Positions 59,579 through 64,000 of a stretch of DNA of 64,000 nt are shown one piece after another. Within the stretch, counting starts at the first letter, position 1. Each line of letters begins with the position of its first letter. A program made the position numbers and the translations under genes. The notes under the pieces were generated by a model that did not search any database, had not been told where the DNA came from, and worked only from the letters and a program-made list of their open reading frames with translations. This DNA is from a bacterium (GTDB lineage: Bacteria; Krumholzibacteriota; Krumholzibacteriia; LZORAL124-64-63), in NCBI GenBank assembly GCA_016712675.1, contig JADJQR010000001.1:3038001-3102000 (forward strand). The letters run 5' to 3'.

Positions 59579-61656
59579 TAACGCACCAGCGTCAGCGCCA
59601 GCGTGCGCGTCTGGTCACCGGCGCGCAGGCGCGCGAAATAGGTGCCTGACGCGGCGGCGCGACCTTCGCGGTCACGGCCGTCCCAGGTCACCGCGTGCTG
59701 GCCGGCGGCGAAGCGGTCGCCGGCCAGCACAGCCACCAGCCGGCCGGCGGCATCATGCACGGCCAGCGCGACCTGGCCTTCCTCCCCAAGCGTGAACCGC
59801 ACCGTCGTGCGCGGATTGAACGGGTTGGGCGCCGCCTCCAGGCCGAGCGCCAGCCCGGCGTCGGGCACATCCGAGACCCCCAGGAAGCGGGTCTCGCACA
59901 GGACCCAGTCCTCCGGATCCAGCGTCACCGCCGTCGGCGCCGACGGCACTTCCAGGGCGTACCACTGCTCGGGAGCGTCATTCTGGACGACGAAGGTGTA
60001 CGGGCCGCCGGCGGTGTCGATGCGCACATCCAGCGGCATGACGAACAAGCCCGCATTGGTCTGCGACTGCTTGATGCGCAGACGCACGCGCCAACCGGCT
60101 CCTGCCGGTTCGTGGCGCCAGGAATAGTCATAGCGCGGGAAGTACTCGCCGTAGATCCACTGCTGGAAGAAGGCGGCCAGGTCCCTGCCGCTGGCGGACT
60201 CCATCACGGCCTGGAACTGCTCGGTCGTCGCAGCGCCGAAGCCGTGGGTGTCCCGGTACTGTTTGAGCGCGGCGAAGAACGCCTCGTCGCCGAGCACGTG
60301 GCGCAGCATGTGCGGCACCCAGCTGGCCTTCAGGTAGGACAGGTAGTAGTCGAAGATCGCCGAGAAGTCGTTGGGGTTCTCGACGAAGATCGTGCCCGCA
60401 CCCAGGTAACGCGCCGCAGCCATCTCGGCGTGGTAGCTGGCGATCCCGTAGCGGACTTCCTTCCAGTACGCCTCCAGCCACGTCGCAAAGCCCTCGTTCA
60501 GCCAGATGTGCGAGAAGTCGGCACAGGTGACCAGGTCGCCGAACCACTGGTGGCCCAGTTCGTGGGCGATCAGGTACTCGTCGTAGTTGTTGTAGTACAT
60601 GCTGCTGCAGGTCTGGTGCTCCATGCCGCCGCCCCAAGGGAACTGGGCGTGGCCGTATTTCTCTGCCACGAAGGGGTACTCGCCGAACGCGTCGGCAAAG
60701 GCCTCGATCATGTCGACGGTCACCGCGTAGCCGGCGGTCGCGGCTCCCAGCTGCGAGGGCAGGACGTAGTGCGTGACGGGCATCGTGCCGCCGTCCTGCG
60801 GGTAGTAGACATCGTTGATGATCGCGTACGGATGGATGGCCAACGACACGAGATACGTCGCGATCGGGTAGCGCTCGCGCCAGTGGTAGGTCTTCTTCCC
60901 GGCGACGGGCGTGCTGACGCCCGTCAGCACGCCGTTGCTGGCCACGATCAGGTTCGACGGCACCGTGACGTCCAAGGAGACCGAGTCAGCTTTGTCCGTC
61001 GCGGTGTCCTTGCAGGGCCACCAGATGCGCGCCCCATACGGCTCGCTGAGCGTCCAGATGAGCGGCTGGCCCTGGTAGGTGTTCCACCCGAAGCCGGAAC
61101 TGGACGGGTTGCCGGCGTAGTCGATGGCCACGTCCACGATCTCGCCCGTCCCGTAGGCGCGATCGAGGTTGATCGCCAGGATGCCGGAATTCCAGGTGAA
61201 CGACGCCGGCACCCCGGCGCTGCGGGCGGCCGAAGCCGTCATCTGGCTGCCGAAATCGAGCTGCAGGCTGGTCAGCGGCCCGTTGACGACCTGCGCTCGG
61301 ACCGTGGTCGTCCCCGTTACGATGCGGGTCGTCGGATTGAGGTCCAGGACCAACCCGTACCAGCGGACATCGTAGTCGGACATGGCCTTCGCGGCGCCTG
61401 CGGGCCGCGACGCCTCCGCCTTCTGCAGGCGCATACCGGCGCGGGCCTTGCTCTCGGCCTCGCGCGCGCGGTGCTGCTGGCTGTGGTAGGTCCCGCTCCA
61501 CGGTGCCGCGCCGGGCTCCGGAGCCAGCGGGCTGAGCGGCTCGGCTGCCCCGACCGGGGCCACGGCCGTCGCCAGGGCCAGGATCATCAGGGCCGGGATC
61601 GCCAGAGTGGACGCGACCGGGGCGCGCAGGCGAGCAAAGGTCAGACGGCAGGGCAT
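59578..61656 (-). CDS. Second exported M1-family metallopeptidase with FlgD-like domain
   Basis: A 692-residue exported zinc peptidase. Signal peptide STLAIPALMILALATAVAPVGA. A helical pre-domain (EAESKARAGMRLQKAEAS) is followed by the M1 N-terminal domain, WGGGMEHQTCSSMYY near 345, zinc site HELGHQWFGD near 364 with the third ligand in NEGFATWLEAYW, and a FlgD-like tail (APNPFNPRTTVRFTL, VTWDGRDREGRAAASGTYF). It resembles the peptidase at 34175-36250 but is a distinct paralogue. ATG at 61656 has GGAG ten bases upstream. The longer open frame is antisense to the GAPDH-like gene. Confidence 0.91.
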   Translation of the reverse strand: MPCRLTFARLRAPVASTLAIPALMILALATAVAPVGAAEPLSPLAPEPGAAPWSGTYHSQQHRAREAESKARAGMRLQKAEASRPAGAAKAMSDYDVRWYGLVLDLNPTTRIVTGTTTVRAQVVNGPLTSLQLDFGSQMTASAARSAGVPASFTWNSGILAINLDRAYGTGEIVDVAIDYAGNPSSSGFGWNTYQGQPLIWTLSEPYGARIWWPCKDTATDKADSVSLDVTVPSNLIVASNGVLTGVSTPVAGKKTYHWRERYPIATYLVSLAIHPYAIINDVYYPQDGGTMPVTHYVLPSQLGAATAGYAVTVDMIEAFADAFGEYPFVAEKYGHAQFPWGGGMEHQTCSSMYYNNYDEYLIAHELGHQWFGDLVTCADFSHIWLNEGFATWLEAYWKEVRYGIASYHAEMAAARYLGAGTIFVENPNDFSAIFDYYLSYLKASWVPHMLRHVLGDEAFFAALKQYRDTHGFGAATTEQFQAVMESASGRDLAAFFQQWIYGEYFPRYDYSWRHEPAGAGWRVRLRIKQSQTNAGLFVMPLDVRIDTAGGPYTFVVQNDAPEQWYALEVPSAPTAVTLDPEDWVLCETRFLGVSDVPDAGLALGLEAAPNPFNPRTTVRFTLGEEGQVALAVHDAAGRLVAVLAGDRFAAGQHAVTWDGRDREGRAAASGTYFARLRAGDQTRTLALTLVR

Positions 61657-61759
61657 GGCAGGCACGCTCCGGGAACTGGACCATGGCGACGACGGCAACC
61701 CCGCGGGGGCCAGGATCCATGATGATACGATGGATCGTACGGCTGCCACAAGCGGCCCG

Positions 61760-62755
61760 TCAGGCGCCGGGAGCCAGCCGTTCCAGGAGGTCGCACGCCC
61801 GTGCGGCGCCAGCCCAGTCCGCGTCGCACCAGGCCAGCACCCCCACGGACCGGTCGCCGGCCGTCCGCGTACAGCCGGGGTCGAAAAGGGCCGACCAGGT
61901 CGCGCCGGTGGCATCGGCCGAGACCAGGGGATCTTCGGCGATGCCCAGCACGCCGGGCAGCCCGGCGGCTGCCTCCCGCAGCGCCCGGTTGACGGCGCCC
62001 GCGTCGACATCGGTTCGCAGCGTGGCGGTCAGGTCGAGGGCCGTTCCGGCCACCACCGGCGCTCTGAGGGCGATCGCCGCCAGGCGCCCCGCTAGATGAG
62101 GGAGGGCCATCATCGCTTCCCGGGCGGCGCCGCTGGCCGTCGGCACCAGGCTGAACCCGGCGGCCCGGCCCCGCCGCGGATCTCCGTGCGCGACATCGAC
62201 CACGCACTGGTCGGCTCCCGACGGGCCGGTGACGGTCATCTGCGCGTGCTCGAGCCCGAAGGCCCCGTCCAGCGCCAGGGCCAGCACGGCCAGGCCGTTG
62301 GCGGGCCCGGACCCGGCCGTCAACACGCGCTCGTGCGGCAATGGCACGCGTCCGCCGACGCCCCGCAGGATGACCACCGCCGGCTCGCGCCGAGCCGGCC
62401 CGACCAGCACCACGTATCGGGCTCCCTGCGCCAGCTGCGAGGCGGCGGCAGCGCGGCAGGGGCCGGCAGGGGCTGCCTGAACAACGGCCTCAACGCCCAG
62501 GGCGCCCCAGTCCGGGCTCTGCGGCCCTCGTGCCGGCAGCAGCCGCACCGCGCCGGCGGCCGTGACCAGGCGCCCGTCCTCCAGCTCGCATCCCCCCGGG
62601 AGAAGGCCCCGCACGGAGTCGCGACGCGCCAGCAGGGCCAGTGTCTCGGGATCCGCCTCGTCGCGGATCGCCACCAGCTGCAGCCCGGGCCGCTCCTGGA
62701 GCAACCGGAAGACGGACCGCCCCTGCGGACCGAAGCCATCGATGGCGACCTTCAT
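61760..62755 (-). CDS. GAPDH-like protein lacking the catalytic cysteine
   Basis: A 331-residue homologue of glyceraldehyde-3-phosphate dehydrogenase. VAIDGFGPQGRSVFRLL at the start matches INGFGRIGR, and ALPHLAGRLAAIALRAPVVAGTALDLTATL matches the second half. The active-site text SCTTNCLA reads SGPANGLA near residue 148, so the catalytic Cys149 is Gly, and the His176 region (TVHAYT) reads TVTGPSG. It cannot work as a normal dehydrogenase. AAGGA precedes the ATG. It may bind NAD or nucleic acid, or be a decaying paralogue; the complete frame argues for retention. Confidence 0.83.
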   Translation of the reverse strand: MKVAIDGFGPQGRSVFRLLQERPGLQLVAIRDEADPETLALLARRDSVRGLLPGGCELEDGRLVTAAGAVRLLPARGPQSPDWGALGVEAVVQAAPAGPCRAAAASQLAQGARYVVLVGPARREPAVVILRGVGGRVPLPHERVLTAGSGPANGLAVLALALDGAFGLEHAQMTVTGPSGADQCVVDVAHGDPRRGRAAGFSLVPTASGAAREAMMALPHLAGRLAAIALRAPVVAGTALDLTATLRTDVDAGAVNRALREAAAGLPGVLGIAEDPLVSADATGATWSALFDPGCTRTAGDRSVGVLAWCDADWAGAARACDLLERLAPGA

Positions 62756-62892
62756 CGTGGTCCTTTCGGCGCCCCGCCGGGGCGCGCACGGCACTGGCGC
62801 TTCCGCGCCCACGGTGCCATCATGGCCAATCGCCTGGCGGCCGCCGACGGCCGCGCGTCCGGGACCCCAGCCGGCACGAAGGAGGACCGGCC

Positions 62893-63225
62893 ATGCCCAC
62901 CTACGAATACCAGTGCACCCGCTGCGGTCAGCTGACGAGCGAATTCAAGCCGATGTCGGCGCCTCGCCGCCAGCGCTGCCCCGCCTGCCGCGGCAAGGTC
63001 GAACTGCAGATCAGCGGCGGCCTGGGTGTCGTCTTCAAGGGCGACGGCTTCTACATCAACGACTCGCGCAAGGCCGCCGGCGCGCGGGCCGCGAAGCCGG
63101 CCGGTGACATGAAGGGCGACACGGCCCCTGGCGCCAACGCCAGCGCGAACACCGGCGCCGACACCGGTGCGCCCGCGCCCGCCACGGTCCATGATAGTGG
63201 GAGCGGGGCCAAGGACAAGCAATAG
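62893..63225 (+). CDS. FmdB-type zinc-ribbon protein
   Basis: A 110-residue protein. The first 50 residues are an FmdB zinc ribbon: PTYEYQCTRCGQ and RQRCPACRGKVELQISGG with the four zinc Cys, then VVFKGDGFYINDSR. The tail (about 60-110) is alanine-, glycine- and threonine-rich and probably disordered (ANASANTGADTGAPAPA). FmdB-type proteins are often linked to gene regulation but their role is unclear. GGAGGA lies five bases before the ATG. Confidence 0.92.
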   Translation: MPTYEYQCTRCGQLTSEFKPMSAPRRQRCPACRGKVELQISGGLGVVFKGDGFYINDSRKAAGARAAKPAGDMKGDTAPGANASANTGADTGAPAPATVHDSGSGAKDKQ

Positions 63226-63249
63226 CCACCCGGTCGAAGAGGTGCGCCC

Positions 63250-64000
63250 ATGGCAGGCGAGATGATCGCGGTCGAGCTCGACAGCAGGCGCATCGACGTC
63301 ACGTCCGGAACCACCGTCTTGCAGTACCTGGAACAGGCTCATCCGACCTGGCTCCAGGGCGATAATCCCGTGGCGCTGGCCTCGGTCAACGGTCGTCGCA
63401 CGCCGCTGTCCGAACCCCTGTCCGGCGATGAGCGCGTGCGGCTGGTCCGCCTGCGCGACCCGCAGGCCCAGAGCACGATCCAGCGCACCGCGCAGTTCCT
63501 GGCCGCGGTGGCGGCCGAGCAGCTCTTCCCCGAGCATCCCCTCTACTTCCATTTCAGCTACGACAGCGGCATGTACTGCGAGTTGGAACGTCCCGAGCCT
63601 CTGACGCCGGATGAGATCGCCCGGCTCGAGAACCGGATGCGCGACCTGGTGGCACAGGACCTGCCGCTGACGCCGCAGCGGTTCGGACTGCGCGCACTGC
63701 TGAAGATCCTCCGCCGGCGCGGCGACGAGCGCGCCTGGCGCTCGGCGAAGTACCTGCGGCGCGACACGATGTTGATGTACTCGATGCAAGGCGCCCAGTT
63801 GATGTACTACGGTCGGCAGCTGCCCTCGACCGGGTACGTGAAGGCGTTCCGCCTGCTGCCCGAGTCACCCGGCTTCGTCCTGCTGACCAACGAGAAGGGT
63901 CGGCCCGATGTGGTGCCGGCTTTCCGCCCCCAGCCGAAGCTGCTCGAGACGCTGCGGGAGCACGCGCGCTGGGTGGAGATGATCGGCGTGCCCGACACTG
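63250..64000 (+). CDS. Nucleoside kinase-like protein with TGS and ThrRS-editing-like N-terminus (3' end outside window)
   Basis: The frame is open from ATG at 63250 to the end of the window (250 codons). The first 65 residues look like a TGS domain (IAVELDSRRIDVTSGTTVLQ, NPVALASVNGRRTPL), and about 85-150 resemble the second additional domain of ThrRS (EQLFPEHPLYFHFSYDSGMY, TPDEIARLENRMRDLVAQDL). This pair, followed by a uridine-kinase-like domain, is the layout of a bacterial nucleoside kinase family of about 550 residues; the kinase part would lie beyond 64000 and is not seen. GAGG sits a few bases before the ATG. The N-terminal domains are clear, the kinase is inferred. Confidence 0.75.
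   Translation, partial: MAGEMIAVELDSRRIDVTSGTTVLQYLEQAHPTWLQGDNPVALASVNGRRTPLSEPLSGDERVRLVRLRDPQAQSTIQRTAQFLAAVAAEQLFPEHPLYFHFSYDSGMYCELERPEPLTPDEIARLENRMRDLVAQDLPLTPQRFGLRALLKILRRRGDERAWRSAKYLRRDTMLMYSMQGAQLMYYGRQLPSTGYVKAFRLLPESPGFVLLTNEKGRPDVVPAFRPQPKLLETLREHARWVEMIGVPDT

Overview
The window is 64 kb of very GC-rich, densely coded bacterial DNA. The bacterial assignment rests on ECF sigma and anti-sigma factors, Rex, FabH, a SPOR protein, RND efflux pumps, LemA and sigma70-type promoters. Five exported proteins end in a FlgD-like/T9SS-like C-terminal domain (PNPFNP, then WDGRD, then SGxY). That domain, with DUF5916, DUF6029 and Omp28-like exported proteins and a lifestyle of exported peptidases, suggests a Gram-negative member of the FCB superphylum or a neighbouring candidate phylum such as Eisenbacteria or Krumholzibacteriota. 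This placement is inference from gene content. I saw no rRNA, tRNA, CRISPR array, insertion sequence or prophage, and no gap over 300 bases lacks a gene. The longest non-coding stretches are about 275 bases and hold promoters, operators and hairpins.

Layout. 1-1418 (minus) is a GntR/YtrA-type regulator with an ABC transporter, preceded by a perfect inverted-repeat operator. 1677-3782 is a membrane hybrid histidine kinase. 3834-9435 holds exported proteins, including a three-gene operon of an Omp28/PEGA lipoprotein, a FlgD-domain protein and a TlpA-thioredoxin fused to an outer-membrane barrel. 9442-15943 (minus) carries a phosphohexomutase, a soluble hybrid kinase, LemA with a membrane partner, and an AtuA-family protein. 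16075-20457 is a very large GH13-like protein and another FlgD-domain protein. 20454-23645 (minus) is a tightly overlapping methyltransferase, YgfK-like iron-sulfur protein and HAD phosphatase unit. 23893-25723 is SPOR plus FabH. 25740-29932 is an unrecognised 559-residue protein and a DUF5916 barrel.

29942-34147 is the most striking part: rex transcribed away from gatE-gatD, the two subunits of the heterodimeric Glu-tRNA(Gln) amidotransferase generally regarded as archaeal. The shared control region has two oppositely oriented overlapping promoters, a 16-bp perfect palindrome and a 5'UTR hairpin.

34175-37242 (minus) has an M1 peptidase and serine acetyltransferase. 37505-39831 has a DUF1573, rhodanese-like and MauE operon, then a ferredoxin with a terminator. 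39978-42017 (minus) is YbjQ, anti-sigma, ECF sigma and cobalamin adenosyltransferase. 42123-51197 (minus) is an adaptor with two RND pumps, a Dus3-like enzyme and a ferritin-like protein. 51472-53498 is a mitochondrial-type citrate synthase and small membrane proteins. 53511-62755 (minus) holds an exported serine protease, PAP2, an FAD oxidase, a thioredoxin-fold protein, an RluA-type enzyme, an EamA exporter, a second M1 peptidase and a cysteine-less GAPDH homologue. 62893-64000 has an FmdB-type zinc ribbon and the start of a nucleoside kinase-like protein cut by the window edge.

Many genes overlap by 1 to 8 bases with clear Shine-Dalgarno sites, so operon structure and most starts are well supported. 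GTG and TTG starts are frequent (gatE, gatD, rex, AtuA-like, fabH, DUF5916 and others).
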